From: Athripsodes cinereus
Lineage: Eukaryota; Arthropoda; Insecta; Trichoptera; Leptoceridae
Length of the DNA: 64,000 nt
Assembly (NCBI GenBank): GCA_947579605.1
Contig: OX388317.1
Span: 12,543,384-12,607,383 of the forward strand
Direction of reading: 5' to 3'
Shown: positions 11,447-22,900 of the stretch, piece after piece
How the letters are laid out: every line of letters starts with the position of its first letter
Position numbering within the stretch: position 1 is the stretch's first letter
Notes under the pieces: generated by a model
Seen by the model: the letters and a program-made list of their open reading frames with translations, nothing else
Database searches by the model: none
What the model was told of the DNA's origin: nothing
Program-made: the position numbers and the translations under genes

Positions 11447-12095
11447 TTGCCTATTTTTGAATCTTTGATTAGGTATGGTATTAGTAGCTGGGATAACTGT
11501 TCTAATACTAATTTAAAAAGGGTAATGCTCGCACAAAAATCGATCTTAAGATTAATTGTTAGTAAAAATGTATGTACCGCGGCGCGTAATAATATTTCGT
11601 TATACTTTAAAAAGTTGAATATTTTGTCTGCTAAAGGCTTGTTTTGGCAAAAGATAGTTCTTGACCAGTTTTTGAAAGATGAGTATAAGACAAAACCGCG
11701 GCATGCTCATCATACTAGATTTAAATCGAATGATGGATACTTGGTACCAAAATATAATAATAAATACGGTAAGAGAACTTTAGAATATAACGTGCCTAAA
11801 TTGCTTAATATGATGCCGACATCTATTAAGAAATGTGGTAGTAAGATTGCAATAAAAAGACTTGTCAAGGAATGGCTGCTAAAATGTGCATTTTGTATAT
11901 AAATGAAATTTTGTAAATACTTTAGTTGTTAAGTTTATGTTCGATGCTTTGGATTAGGTTGAAATAAATTATGTACCTTTATATTGTTATTTTGTAAGGA
12001 ACGCGCCGACAAATCTATTTTAATGGATTTGGCGCGACTGTATATTTGTATTTAATGTTTATATGATATGAAATAAATAAAAAAAAAAAAAAAAA
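11447..12095 (+). pseudogene. 5'-truncated LINE 3' end with poly(A) tail
   Basis: The frame at 11447-11902 gives about 140 residues that look like the extreme C-terminus of a non-LTR reverse transcriptase: LIRYGISSWDNCSNT near the start and NVPKLLNMMPTSIKK near the end. A short 3' UTR follows with AATAAATA and an A-run ending at 12095. The RT core is missing, as expected for 5' truncation during target-primed reverse transcription. The first residues (MPIFES) probably come from flanking DNA. Confidence 0.75.
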
Positions 12096-12154
12096 CGCTG
12101 AAGAAATTTGGGAAAAATTATTAGAATACAAATTTTTTCCCCTTAATGATAGCC

Positions 12155-12225
12155 TGATATTGATAGCGGAAGCTCTCGAAAGCCGGCTCACAACTAATAA
12201 AATCATGTGTAAATATTAAATACGA
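12155..12225. mobile_element. Partial copy of hairpin MITE (family 2)
   Basis: TAGCGGAAGCTCTCGAAAGC and the following CGGCTCACAACTAAT match the right arm of the elements at 15853-15960 and 62051-62174. Only one arm is clear. Confidence 0.5.
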
Positions 12226-12229
12226 ATAC

Positions 12230-13720
12230 TTTAATTCCACACATTAATAAAAAATATGTCATTTCTTAGATACCAGATTCAATATTTTTTGCTTAATAAC
12301 TGAATATCTCTCACTCCTTTCAGGAACACAGAAATAATGTATTGTGAAAGAAGGTTAACCAATATAATTATTCTATTAATGTGATCGAATGAACAGGGAT
12401 TGTTACCGTTCCAGGGAAAAGTATCGAAACATTGATTAGAGAGTAGACACAAAGAAGAGTATAGATAGACCGTATTGTAACGTAAATACATACATACATA
12501 ATATCATTATTATCATCATAGTATACCTACCTATGTACATAGTGTACAACAACAGTATGGGAGGCACAACCACTAAAAGCAGCTGACGGGCCTAACACAC
12601 ATACTTACACAGTGCCACAGCGACGGATTTAGGGTAAATAATTCATTATTGTTGTTACTATTCTCTGCAATACAAACTTCATATATTTATTCGCAATAAA
12701 CCGGATATCCGCCAGATGCTTTATTTAACACTTTACTTTTCGTTCACTGTTACGAAGAGTTTATTTTATAGCAAGCCAATTCTCTGCAGAAAAATAAAGT
12801 GTTTCATTATTGAATTAATGAAAACGTTCCAATTTTAATTTTTCTCATTATCGTCACCATCACACCGCTTTCCTTACACGGTAGACAATTCCTCATGCAT
12901 GCTCTCCTATTGTGCTGAAAATATTACCATCCTATAGAATATGGTTTACATGATCTTACCATATAATCCTCTGACGGTCATGAATCTAAGCACCCTTCTT
13001 CTCAGATAATCTTATATATTTTAAAGTCTTCGTTAATTTTTTCTATACCTATGCCAAAACCCTCTCAATGAACATTATACAATTTGTTTAATGCTACTTT
13101 GCGTATCTCTTGCGTTTTCAATATATATTTGATTTTTTTTTTTCAGAATATGATTACCTATACGAGTTAAACTAAATCGGATAGACTTGATGATTGCCGT
13201 ACCCGGATTCATCTCTATTACACATTAGTCTATATTTTATCTCGTATCTAATAAATATTATTCACAATTTGTAGATAAATCTATTTGTATTTATGTATGT
13301 ACGTACTTAATTTATTATTTGTATGTGGAGCATATAATTCTCTAATTAATATCTAATAATTGTTAATTAGTACAATTAGTGTTGACAGAGAGTTTCACTC
13401 CATATTAAATTACGCTTGTTTTACAAATCTATTTATAATCGGTATGCAAGTACGACTGAAGCAGCGCGTAGTATATTCAGGAAAATGAGAAAAATATTCT
13501 GTTACCTACTGTTTTGAAGTCGATATTTTCACTGATTCGAAGAACATCGTGAGGAAATGTGAGTGGGTTTCTTCGAAGGTGCATGCTTTCATTATGAGAA
13601 TCCCCTGTATCTTTTATTGTAATTTTTTTGTATTCATTGTCTATTGCAGTATTTTTTTTAAGTTACTGTACTCTAAAGACTGTTTAGCTGTAGGTAAATT
13701 GTTTTAGTAAATAAATAAAT
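12230..13720. other. Gene-free AT-rich stretch
   Basis: No supported gene or RNA was found; open frames are short and low in complexity. Confidence 0.55.
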
Positions 13721-13724
13721 ACAA

Positions 13725-14225
13725 ATGTGCAAATTGAGTTTGACACTAAGGCAAAGAATGTTGAAATGCTACATACATAGGTTAGTTATGCGCCTCGAAA
13801 ACCTGGACTCTAAAAGTACAGACTTTGTACCGTACACAAGCTTTCGAGATAAGAGTTACAAAGAAGAATGCTTCGTATATTATTGATGCATTTAGTCAGC
13901 AACTTGGAAGTTCTGAGAAGAGCAAATTGTAACAACCAGTTGCTGACGTTAAACTGTGCAAATTTGCATACCTGAATCATATTCTGAGAGGGAATGTAAA
14001 TTAAATCCTCTAACTCATATAAATGACAAAGGTTGAAGGACGACGTGGTCCTGGCAGAAGACAGGTCTCACGGCTGTCCAATATAAGACACTGGACTGAA
14101 GTGGGGTATGTGGATGGACTCTTTCGATTGGCGTAGAAAATATAAGTGTTTGAAATAGTGATTGCCAACGTTGAGGAAACCTGATAAGGCACGATCCCAT
14201 TCAGAAGAAGAATGGGAAAAAAATG
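13725..14225 (+). pseudogene. Decayed LINE RT C-terminal fragment
   Basis: Broken frames read LRQRMLKCYI near 13755 and GRRGPGRRQVSRLSNIRHWT from about 14038. Both are typical of the post-RT tail of LINE polyproteins (MLRxxL followed by KxxGRRGPGRRxxSWLxNLRxW). Several stops separate them. The copy is old and cannot produce protein. Confidence 0.65.
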
Positions 14226-14309
14226 TATAATAACATTATGAGGATTTTGCATATTCATAAAGTAAAGGGATAAACTGATGAAACTAAAATTTATATTTTT
14301 CTTTTGATA

Positions 14310-14460
14310 AATCTGAGGTCAAAGTAAACTCAAATACACCCAAAACATCCTCACTAAAAGCAATATGCTTGTGTCATAATAGTGGAGTAGGTCAACATCG
14401 AGAAGAATCGAACCCAGGATCTCTCGATCTGTTATATCATCACGGTACCGATAAACTTAC
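14310..14460 (-). mobile_element. tRNA-derived SINE copy 2
   Basis: On the minus strand a B-box-like GGGTTCGATTC is followed by the family body (GAGGATGTTTTGGGTGTATT, then GAGTTTACTTTGACC). The body matches copies at 3690 and 60235. The A-box end near 14440-14460 is degraded. Confidence 0.6.
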
Positions 14461-15733
14461 GTTGTTATGCAATATGTCATAATCTCTCATTATTATTGTT
14501 ATGTAAAAATTAAGCCGTGATGTTTGGTAAAAAGTATAATATAAACGCTGTACCTGAGAGCCATTAAGACTTAAGTGCATTTTTGACAAAGAGTCTTAAG
14601 TACAGAAATGCTTAGGGTCTATGTAATAAGCTGTATATACTATATACAGCATATTTCGAGTAAAATGTTGACATTTTTTCGATTGAAAAATTGAATTTGA
14701 AAACAGGTACAGAACTGTAGTGCAAATAATGCTACTAAAATTCATACAGCCTTCTTTAAGCCTTACACGAATTTTTAGTAGTTTATCCTTGCTATTAAAG
14801 AATTTACATCCTAATAAATTATGTTATATTGTTATTTTCATAAAATACCTATAATTTCAATAGTTCTACAGTTTCGTACAAAAATAGGATCATATTACAA
14901 AATTTTCATAATATTACAAAAATAGTCAAAACTAAGCAAAAAATCACACAAATATTCTTCCAAAATTAACTTGATTTCGAGTTCTTTACCTAACAAAGAA
15001 AAAGTATTCTGAATTTGTGATAAAACTTGTAACTTATTTCGAACAGCAATAAATAACTTATAAGATATTATTTATTTGAGATAATAATTAAGTAGGTATA
15101 TATAGGTGTTTTTACATATTTTATTTGAACGAGGACAAAAGTTATTTTGTTTTACTTAAAATGTTCGAAGCATGATTAAACAATAATTTTATTATACTCA
15201 ATAAGTAAATATTGAAGATAACTGGAGATCCAGTATTTCAATGTACTTTTAAGCTGACCCTTATTTTTTGGTGCACCTTAATTCTAAATTTTTTGTCTTT
15301 CATATTTAATTAACATTAAAACTAGCTGTTTGACACCAAAATATGAAAGACGATTGAGCAACTCTCAGGAATATCTACTAACCGAACTAGCCCCTTAACC
15401 AGATATTATTACCTATTAGTCCTATTACATTACAACGTCTGTCAAATGTCAGGTAGCCAGTGGACTAGCAGCATCAACATATGTACAAGCACTTAGTTTA
15501 GGGTCGGACGATTTCATGGCTACAGGTCCTTGAGATTCGAGTGTGACGGGTTTAACCCATAAGAAGAAGAAGAACATATTAGTTGTCCCCTCCTTGTAAA
15601 GAAAAATTATACTAAAAACACGCCTTGTGAACATTGGATGTTTATCAATTTAATGTTGATGTTCATAAACCTAATTATGAAGAAAATATTAATAATACAA
15701 GGTATTATTTCAAAAAATATTAATAATACAAGG
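14461..15733. other. Gene-free AT-rich stretch
   Basis: There is no gene. A short hairpin, CTGTATATACTATATACAG, lies near 14630-14648. Confidence 0.5.
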
Positions 15734-15840
15734 TATATCCAGGTCGGCTGGAAGACATCGCATTTGCGATGAACCCGCCTTTTGGTACTCTTTGTAGAAA
15801 TTTAGTTGTAGGTATACTACATATTTGGATTATTTTTATT
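15734..15840 (+). repeat. Possible LINE/SINE 3' tail with short stem-loop
   Basis: GGTCGGCTGGAAGACATCGC then ATTTGCGATG forms a small stem-loop (CATCGCATTTGCGATG), followed by a pyrimidine-rich CCGCCTTTTGGTACTC. From memory, a GGCTGGAAGA...GCGAT hairpin followed by CCGCCTTT resembles the 3' tails of some insect LINEs and their SINE partners. No coding part is attached. Confidence 0.45.
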
Positions 15841-15852
15841 TATTTATTTTTA

Positions 15853-15960
15853 TAGTTATTCCACTGTTGACTTTAATAATTATGCGAGCAGTTTCAAGAG
15901 CTTCCGCTCTCATCGTCAAAGTTGGCTCGCAAAATTATTGAAGTCAACAGTGGATAACTG
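15853..15960. mobile_element. 108-bp hairpin MITE (family 2) with TA duplication
   Basis: The ends, TAGTTATTCCACTGTTGAC and the complement of GTCAACAGTGGATAACTG, pair. TA lies on both sides (15851-15852 and 15961-15962). The centre has GAGCTTCCGCTCTCATCG, shared with 62051-62174. The TA duplication suggests mobilisation by a Tc1/mariner/pogo-type transposase. Confidence 0.75.
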
Positions 15961-16084
15961 TATACCTACCTTGTTTTATTAATAAATTATTAATATGAAC
16001 TTCCACCAAGAACCTTCGTTCGATAAATTTAACTTCTTTTTAAAAAAAAAATTGTTCAATTCTGCTGACACATAATTATATCAC

Positions 16085-16235
16085 AATTAACATCTTCAAT
16101 TCGGTGATGAGGTATGCCGCCCATCTTGAATGTCGTATTTTTTATTGACACGAGGATGACGACCTGCATGTTTGATTTTACATTCAATTAGTCTTCTCAC
16201 TACCTTAACTGTTATTTTGTGATGGTATCTTCGAC
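16085..16235 (+). repeat. Interspersed repeat family A, copy 2
   Basis: It contains AACATCTTCAATTCGGTGAT, GAGGTATGCCGCCCATCTTG and TTGACACGAGGATGACGACC in family order. Both ends are degraded. Confidence 0.6.
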
Positions 16236-16561
16236 GATGCAAGTCTACTGCAAAGGTCTTTATTTAAGTTTATTGGATTTGAAAGACAGACTTAATCGAG
16301 TTAGAGTGGAATTAAAAATAAAGGTCATTCTAATAGCACGTTAAAATATCGGTCCTGAGTTTCCAGCTGATATAATCAGCGGTCTGATAACCTCTTTTTA
16401 AGTTGGAACCACTGTTTGAGAAACAACAACTTCAGAAAACAATATTTCAGTTAAGGAAGGTAAGTTACTTTCAGTTATCATCCAAATAAATAATCAGCCT
16501 TTCCCCAAAAATTGTGGAAAATACGTGACACGCTGACAATTTTTTTTTACAAATCTGAATT

Positions 16562-16625
16562 TGTTACAAACCCAAAATAGCCCTCTGTGTCGTGAAGGTG
16601 AAGTAGGTTGCAAAAACAAACTTGT
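16562..16625 (-). mobile_element. Short SINE fragment
   Basis: CAAACCCAAAATAGCCCTC and GTGAAGGTGAAGTAGGTTGC match the body and the tRNA-proximal part of the SINE family at 3690 and 14310. The tRNA-like head is missing. Confidence 0.45.
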
Positions 16626-16670
16626 TTAATAGTTGTTGCAGGCTTTTACGGTTTTCATTCGTCTCCTTTC
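16626..16670. repeat. Short motif shared with 53443-53475
   Basis: AGTTGTTGCAGGCTTTTACG followed by GTTTTCATTCG closely matches AGTTGTTGCAGGCTTTCGCG plus GTCTTCATTTA near 53443. This is an unnamed repeat seen only in these two places. Confidence 0.45.
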
Positions 16671-16830
16671 TTCTTTTTTTTATGTTTCGGCCTTTTTTAT
16701 TTGAAAATGAAGAAACAAACGCAGTTGATCCAAGAAAAACAGTATCATCTATCTCATTGTTTACATTGTAAGTGGACATACATAGAATGTTCCATATCTA
16801 GCCCGCGATCTCACAATAAAAAATATCTAA

Positions 16831-16946
16831 ATTAAATATTTAGTTTGATTAAATTAAAACACTGTGTCTTTCACATAAAGTAATATATTTTCATAAGTTT
16901 TTAAGTATTTAATTAAGATTTAATTTAATCAAACTAAATATTTAAT
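16831..16946. repeat. Hairpin with 28-bp perfect arms
   Basis: The arm at 16831-16858 (ATTAAATATTTAGTTTGATT and eight more bases) is exactly complementary to 16919-16946. The loop is about 60 bases. This is probably a small MITE. Confidence 0.8.
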
Positions 16947-17454
16947 TATGACGAACTTTTACAATGTTTCCTCTTCGAAAATAAATAAATTTAAAAAATC
17001 TAGCTTCATAATCACGGTGTCACCCAAAGACGAGTAGCCATTACGTGTAATGTACATACATGTACATCCTATGTAAATTATGAATGAAATAATATTCAGG
17101 AGTTTCAATAAAATACTTATTACGACATATTCACTAACGGTACATATTAATATCGATAATAAACTATGTATAAAGATACAGCAAGCTTTCTGACATAGGG
17201 AAATTACCCCTTTCTATAATCAGCAGTTCAACCCTTAAAAACTGATGGGTGACAAATTTTAAAAGTTTATTATCAATAAATTATCATAATTCAAAAAAGC
17301 ATAGTGTTCAAACGTGTACCTGAACGTTGTCTTTCAATAATAATTTCGTTGCTCCAACTTTGAAATTCTATGATTCACTCGAAATTGGGTGATTTGATTT
17401 TAATTGAAAAAAGAAAAAGATCTTTGAGATTCATATCATTGTACAAACTTTTTC

Positions 17455-17735
17455 AATCTATACCATCACGGCATATGCCACTACTTCTTCGAGTGATTCC
17501 ACGGCGATCACCGTGGAGAAGGCCTCTCTGCCGTATCCAACCCGGAACAGCTCCTTCATCCATCGTATATCGATGGAAATTGGAATTTAATACTGAATTA
17601 TACAACCAGCAGATTGATCACATATTATAATAAAACATGCAGATTGCCCTCTCCATAAATATAAAAAGTAAAGAATTCAGGATCATAATAAGACGTTTAA
17701 CATCTTCATCGCTAAATTGAAGATGTTAAACATCT
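17455..17735 (-). repeat. Rearranged family-A repeat, copy 3
   Basis: On the minus strand TTCAATTTAGCGATGAAGATG (near 17700-17722) and GCCGTGATGGTATAG (near 17459-17473) are family-A landmarks. The middle differs and is GC-rich, with the hairpin CCACGGCGATCACCGTGG at about 17498-17515. A second inverted copy of the AACATCTTC motif makes a hairpin over about 17688-17742. Confidence 0.5.
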
Positions 17736-17930
17736 TATTATGAGCATCACGTATCGGAAACATCCGAGACTATAGACTTTTTTGCCTCGCTGGAGAAAGA
17801 AAGCATTCGTTGGTCTCTGACATCGGAGGGGGAGGTACCTGACATGGCATGGAAAAAAATCGTGATGCTTTGCGAATACCTGCGTTTTAACGGATTCTCG
17901 AGGCCTAACAAAGAAGTGAGAGCTTATTAA
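17730..17930 (+). CDS. Unidentified coding-like reading frame, possible exon or fragment
   Basis: A 66-codon open stretch ends in TAA at 17928. It reads SETSETIDFFASLEKESIRW, then about 30 codons later YLRFNGFSRPNKEV, and has richer, more balanced composition than nearby random frames. There is no initiating ATG before an internal Met, so it is either an exon fragment or transposon debris. I do not recognise the protein. It is flanked by a rearranged repeat on the left and AT-rich DNA on the right. Confidence 0.3.
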   Translation, partial: TSYYEHHVSETSETIDFFASLEKESIRWSLTSEGEVPDMAWKKIVMLCEYLRFNGFSRPNKEVRAY

Positions 17931-19250
17931 ATATTACCTTTCAAGTAGAATACTTACGTGTTTGAAGGATGTTAATGATAGCAATAATATATCCATTTAT
18001 GAGATTTATGTGTGCACTAATCTTTGTAATGCAGAGAAGATAAAAAATAAAAACAATAGACAAAAACAATAAAATATTCACGATTAAACAAATAAAAGAT
18101 TTACGAATCATTATTAAAAAATATAAATAAATAGCATAAAAATGGTACACACACCAGGGGGTCGAATTAAGTAATTTTTAGACTTGTTTTGCAAGCAGTG
18201 TGACCAGATTTTATTTTCAAAAACTACTAAATGGGGAAGTCAAAAACTACAATTTTTTTTAAATGGTAAATTTGAAGTATTTCAAGAACTCCTCAGTTTT
18301 CTTCAACAATATTTTCTCGCAGTACCTTTTTCTACAATGTACTCGGTATTTGTAACGACAATTATTTTCGAATCAGTAAGTATCGGGTACTTTTCCCAAG
18401 TATTCAAATTTTATAATGCAGGCTGGTACCTACTTGTGTAGCTGGTGTATGTTCATAATATGTAGGTACTCCTCCAGTGTTAAAATGCGTTTTCTTTTAC
18501 TTTCGACATTCCTACCATTGTCATCTTCAAGTAGGTAAAAGTTTCTAGATAAATACCTACTATTAGATTTCAAAAAATGATGAAACTATACAATATTTTT
18601 TAAGCGCTGCTTCCACTTGTAGATCGTTCAGCCAAACTCATGTTAAGTTTAATAGTTATTCTCATTTAAAAATTTGCAATCGTCATTATTTGAAATATGA
18701 ACCCGTTATTATTGGATCTGTGTAGATGATTATAATAATTATGAAGCGAATGTCGAAGGGAAAGTTATCTTCGTTTTTCGGACGAATGCGTTTCAGTTTT
18801 ACTTTGCTACCGCCATAAATAACAAATTGAAGAAGCGCTTTTACTTTACTTTGTGTAGGTATACATATAATAATAATATAGTGGGGAGGTAAGATAGGAA
18901 CCTACCTAATACAGAGTACAGGAAATGTTTAGATAAGAAATGTAATAAATAATCTGTGACAGGACTCAGGAATAAATAATGGTATGTTGTTGCTGTGTTG
19001 TTATGTAGTCCGGGACCCCATCCTTTGCTTAATTCTCATTATTACATCAGGTATTATTCAAATAAATAAATAAATATCTACTTCTACTAGGTACCTACCT
19101 ATAGGTATAGAGACCGTTTCATTTATCAACTCTCATAAACATCGGCCATTACACTTGACAGATCGCACATTTATTACATTAATTCTTTAGCAAATAGGTT
19201 TGTACCTACGTGTTCTCTGTATATGGTCGTTGGAAGATAATTGTGATTGC
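17931..19250. other. Gene-free AT-rich stretch
   Basis: No supported gene. TAGGTACCTACC-type low-complexity tracts are common near 18440-18560 and 19080-19110. Confidence 0.5.
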
Positions 19251-19255
19251 CATAA

Positions 19256-19910
19256 ATGGAGTGAGTATCAGGCAGGTAGAAGAATTCGTGTGCTTGAACA
19301 GCAGAACAAATCAAGATGGGTGCTCAAAAGCTGAGATCGTAAATAATAATAAAGACAATTTATATTTGGCGCCGTTTAATGATCCGTGACCATCTCAAGG
19401 GCGCCATGGCTTTTCTTGAAAAGCAGTGTTTTCAGCTTACTCCTGAACATTGCAGTGAGTTGGTTCTGTCTTAAATCCGCTGGTAATCGGTTCCAGACAG
19501 TTGGCCCCGCAACGCTAAAGCTCCTCTCTGCGAATTTGGAAGTGTTTGCCCTGTTGGGTTCTACAAGTTTGTTAACAGCGGTGGAAGCTGATCGCAGTGG
19601 TCGCCTCAGAGTTTCGTCGAGGATAAACCAGGCGAGAATTGCTTTTATTGAAAAATCTAAAATTGTCAGGAGCATTCTGCTTTATGATAGTGAGACGTGA
19701 ACCATAGGTAAGAGTGAAAGCAGACGCTCATCACCATCCCGGAGACTATGGCCGAAGATAGGAATCGTAGAGGCCGACCAAGAGAGGCGCTATACATGGA
19801 TCAAGGGAAGAAGGATATTATGAACTGTGGCATGTACCTACGTACTTTGAATTAAAGAGACTAGCAGAAAATGAATGGAGAAGAAAATTTAAACGCAGAC
19901 TATATATATA
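19256..19910 (+). pseudogene. Decayed plus-strand copy of the 19.9-23.0 kb LINE
   Basis: Segments 19256-19344 and about 19619-19910 match, in order, the last quarter of the neighbouring intact LINE read from its own sense strand: the frame for SEFVYLGSRINQDGRSKSEI, the SILLYGCETW region (here LLYDSET then a stop), and the final GRGRPR...RLAENRDEWRRK tail. It carries stops and deletions. It ends in a TATATATA tract directly against the 3' end of the minus-strand copy, so the two lie tail to tail. Confidence 0.8.
19345..19618 (-). mobile_element. CR1-like LINE 3' fragment inserted in the decayed LINE
   Basis: On the minus strand this insert reads FAERSFSVAGPTVWNRLPAD followed by LRQNQLTAMFRSKLKTLLF, the conserved C-terminal tail of CR1/Rex/L2-type reverse transcriptases, with a stop after MVTDH at 19376. 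A TTTATTATTATT-like 3' end follows. It lies precisely between two adjoining parts of the surrounding LINE copy, so it inserted after that copy. Confidence 0.75.
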
Positions 19911-22900
19911 ATGAGTTACAATCCACTGGATTGGTCTGCAACGAGTTTGGTTTTTCTTCTCCATTCGTCTCTATTCTCAGCCAGTCTTTTTAGCCCTACG
20001 TATGAGCCACAGTTCATGTCTCTCTTCAGTTGGTCCATATATGCGTCTCTTGGTCGGCCTCTGCCATTTGTCCCCTCGGTCTTACCCTCTGCGATGGCGA
20101 TGAGTAGTCCTGGATGCCTGATGTTGTGGCCAATCCAGTTAGCTCGTTGTTGGCTGATTCTCTTAAGGAGTTGCCTTTTTTCGCCTACCCTGGTTAATAC
20201 TTCTTCATTTTCGACGTGCTCCGACCAATGGATCTTGAGCATGCGTCTGTAGCACCACATCTCAAAGGCCGCCAACCGTCCGCTTTCACTCTTGCTGATG
20301 GTCCATGTCTCACAACCATAAAGCAGAATGCTCCATACAAAGGCTTTAGTAAGGTTCTTCCTTACGCTTAAGTCAATATTTGGGGATTCCAATATCTTTG
20401 ATTTTTTGTTAAAGGCAATCCTTGCCTGGTTTATTCTGCTTACAATTTCCGATTTGGAGCGTCCATCCTGGTTTATTCTGCTGCCCAGGTACACGAATTC
20501 ACTTACTTGTTTGATGCTCACTCCATTTATGGCAATGTTCGCAGTCGCTTCCTCTTTTCCAACGACCATACATTTTGTTTTTTCTTTATTTATTTTCATG
20601 TTGTACTTTGACAACAGAATACTTTCCATTTTTCCTAAGGCTTCGTTCAGCTCCATCTCGGAGTCTGCGAGCAGTGCTATGTCGTCAGCATATCTGATCA
20701 TGTCGACCTTTTTCCCATTTATTTTGACTCCTGTCCAGTTCTTCATTTCTTCTCTCAGTTCATCAATGGCTCGCTGTATATAGCAGTTAAAGAGAGCTGG
20801 CGACATTGAGCATCCTTGTCTTACGCCTTGTTCGACCCTTGCTTCTGCGCAGCTCTCTCCGCTTTTAATTACGGCCATTTCGTTCTTATATAGGCTCCAG
20901 ATTGCTCTTCTGTCTTTGAAACTCATTCCTATTTCGTTTAGGATGTTAAAAAGTTGTTCCCATTCTACTTTATCGAATGCCTTTTCTAGGTCGATGAATG
21001 CTATATATGTGTTTTTATTAACTGTTATTCTCTTTTCTAGAATAAGTCTGAGACTCAGGATTGCATCTCTTGTACCAGTCTCCTTGCGGAATCCAAATTG
21101 ATCTTCTGAAAGTGTTTCGTTTATTTTATTTTCCGCCCTTTTCATTATAATGTTGGTGAGTATCTTAGAAGCGTGTGATATCATGCTTAAGGTTCTGTGT
21201 TGTTCGCACTTTGTCGTGCCTGCCTTCTTAGGAAGCGCTCGTATCAGACATTTGGCAAAGTCCTCAGGTATCTCTCCTGTGTCGTATATTTTGCAGACGA
21301 GCTTGTACAATGTATCAAGCATGCCTTTTCCCGCGCATTTAAGCAGCTCTGATGGGATCAGGTCGATGCCTGGTGCTTTGCCGTCTTTCAACTTTGCTAA
21401 TGCAATATCAAATTCACTTCTTAAGATGTCATCTCCATTATTTTCTACGTCATATTCTGCTTCCAGTGCTTTGCTTTCCTGGAGTATGCTCTTTCCTTTG
21501 TACAATTGTTCTAGGTATTCCTTCCATCTTTTGACGATCAGTTCGTCCTCAAACAGCAGTTTGCCGTTTTTATCTTGTATAGCACATCGTGGCTGTGTTT
21601 TTTCATTGAAGAAGTTCTTTACTTCAGAGTATGCGGTTTCGAATTTCCTTTGTTTTATATTTCTGTTGATATTTTTGCATTTTTCTTGCAAATAACATTC
21701 CTTTTTCAGCTTGGATTCTCTGTTAATTTTATTCCTTAGGGCTTTATATTCTTTTTTCCCTTCTTCTGTTTGAGAATTCTTTAGCTTCCTTCTTTCTTCG
21801 ATCATTTTTAAAATGTCGTCTGTGATCCATTCTTTCCTAGCTTGCGGCTTTCTTTTCTCTAAAACCTCGTCTGCCGCTGCGGTTATTTTCTCTTTAATTT
21901 TCCCCCATACTTTATCTACATTATCATTGCTCACAAAATCGCATATCTCAGTTTTTTCGTCGTATTTCTCTTTTACTTCCTTTATTTTTAGCATCTTTAG
22001 GTCCCATCTTTTTGTGGTTCTCTTCTCGAGCCTTTTGAATTTCAGTATGGTTTCCGCCACAACCATATTATGATCGCTATCAATGTCCGGACCTGCATAG
22101 CTCCTGCAATCTTTAATTTGATTCCTGTATCGTTGACGCGTAAGAATGTAATCAATCTGTAATCGAAATCTGTCTCCGGGAGATTTCCATGTATAGCGAT
22201 GTCTATAGTGGTGTTGAAACCAGGTGTTGGCTACAAACATTTTATTTTTGGCGCAAAATTCAATGAGACGGTTACCTCTATCATTTCTAGTGCCCAACCC
22301 ATATGCTCCTACGATTGATCCCTCCCTTTCTTCCCCTACTACTGCGTTCCAGTCTCCCATTACAATAACATTTTCCTCTGCTTTTGTGTCATCTAGCAAT
22401 TTTTGGATGTTTTCGTATAGAATCTCAATTTCTTGGTCGCTATGGCTAGATGTTGGCATGTAGACTTGGATCAAAATTGTGTCTACGGGTTTGGTATCTA
22501 GTTTGACTAAAATAATCCTACCTCCATAGTGTACGTATCCCTTAACTCTCATACCCAAGTCTTTACTTAACATTATTCCTACCCCTCCCTGCCCCGGTTT
22601 ACCCTCTATACTACCGCTATGGATTAGACGAAAATTACCTGTCCACATATCTCCCGGGTTAGGCCACCTCATTTCAGAGATTCCTAGCGCGCTTAGTTTC
22701 ATTTTCGTCATTTCTACTTTAAGATTGTCTAACTTACCATTTTGCAGCAGAGTTCTGACGTTCCAGGTTGCGTACCTTCCTTGTGTGCTGTTTCGGTTTC
22801 TTCTCACCTCCTCTCTTTTGTGTGTATTCTGCTTAATGACAAGATCTAGAGCAGACCCCACCCGGAGAGCCGAACGGGGGTCTATTTTACCTCCGGAAGA

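Noticed and set aside
14620..14650. Short palindrome CTGTATATACTATATACAG as a regulatory site
   Set aside because: Isolated and AT-rich; with this base composition such short palindromes are expected by chance.
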